DNA of 64,000 nucleotides, taken from Fluviicola taffensis DSM 16823 (GTDB lineage: Bacteria; Bacteroidota; Bacteroidia; Flavobacteriales_D; Crocinitomicaceae). How positions within the stretch are numbered: the first letter of the stretch is position 1; each line of letters opens with the position of its first letter. The position numbers were made by a program, and so were the translations under genes. The notes beneath the pieces are model-generated. The model was given only the letters and a program-made list of their open reading frames with translations, did not search any database and was not told where the DNA came from. Location of the stretch: positions 1,798,001-1,862,000 of the forward strand of contig NC_015321.1 in the NCBI RefSeq assembly GCF_000194605.1. The letters run 5' to 3'. Below are positions 63,828-64,000 of this stretch, piece by piece.

Positions 63828-64000
63828 ATGAAAATATTAATTGTAGACGACGAAAAAATAGCCCGGGAAAACTGTCAGATGGTATTATCTCTTAGTGGTA
63901 TCAACGAACTCGTTGTCCGCGAAGCTGATAGTGTTGCCAGTGCTCTGAAAGAAATCGCAGATTTTGATCCAGATTTGCTGTTGCTAGATATTCAACTACA
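63828..64000 (+). CDS. Response regulator, N-terminal receiver fragment
   Basis: 57 codons are present; the gene runs off the window. MKILIVDDEKIAREN (acidic pocket Asp8-Asp9) and LLLLDIQL (phospho-acceptor Asp54) define a receiver domain. The MKILIVDDEKIAREN start is typical of LytTR-type regulators in Bacteroidetes, but the output domain is not in the window, so the subclass is a guess. Confidence 0.85.
   Translation, partial: MKILIVDDEKIARENCQMVLSLSGINELVVREADSVASALKEIADFDPDLLLLDIQL

Noticed and set aside
1-64000. tRNA, rRNA or other structured RNA genes
   Set aside because: The gene-free stretches were read through and showed no cloverleaf or rRNA-like sequence; a tRNAscan/Infernal run could still find something I missed.

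Overview
The window looks like a chromosome segment of an AT-rich Bacteroidetes bacterium, most likely order Flavobacteriales (Fluviicola/Crocinitomicaceae-like; inferred from gene content only). The evidence is: at least eleven secreted proteins ending in a type IX secretion (T9SS) sorting domain, an HU-CCDC81/SPOR protein, promoters of the Bacteroidetes type (-7 box TAnnTTTG) and few Shine-Dalgarno sites. I found no rRNA, tRNA, CRISPR array, prophage or transposase.

Layout. 1-653: end of a lipid-linked sugar flippase. 703-6742: three tandem paralogous SprB-repeat T9SS proteins, each its own transcription unit. 6841-9111: HU/SPOR envelope protein, then a divergent DoxX/HxlR pair with an apparent operator cluster. 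9212-14025: TPR protein plus outer-membrane barrel, overlapping by one base. 14360-15585: FtsE and a 482-bp block bounded by perfect 32-bp inverted repeats. 15617-20331: two glycosyltransferases and a T9SS serine protease. 20424-24689: response regulator, dCMP deaminase, S41 protease and a large unknown membrane protein. 25069-33518: a T9SS cluster starting with a 1993-residue leishmanolysin-like metalloprotease/beta-helix protein and two tandem 398-residue proteins. 33821-47344: housekeeping genes (metF, hemL, kynU, kmo, dxr) mixed with small envelope and hypothetical proteins. 47420-52935: T9SS proteins, a collagen-like protein, and an omega-amidase with a glutamine/methionine-type aminotransferase. 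53034-56308: small lipoprotein and gcvP. 56453-63740: two giant repeat T9SS proteins. 63828-end: start of another response regulator.

How it fits together. Cell-surface and secreted proteins dominate. The most unusual signal is the way T9SS C-terminal sorting-domain DNA is recycled: a near-identical 3' tract in two neighbouring genes (2601 and 4934); a 1234-bp tandem duplication that gave a gene the sorting domain of its upstream neighbour (30814-33281); and reuse of a sorting domain plus terminator/promoter unit (60449-60722 and 63534-63802). Other points worth a look are a -7 box exactly four bases before the start codon of five unrelated genes (predicted leaderless mRNAs), two minus-strand intergenic elements sharing a sequence and a terminator hairpin (candidate small RNAs), and terminators whose loops carry the next gene's -33 element.
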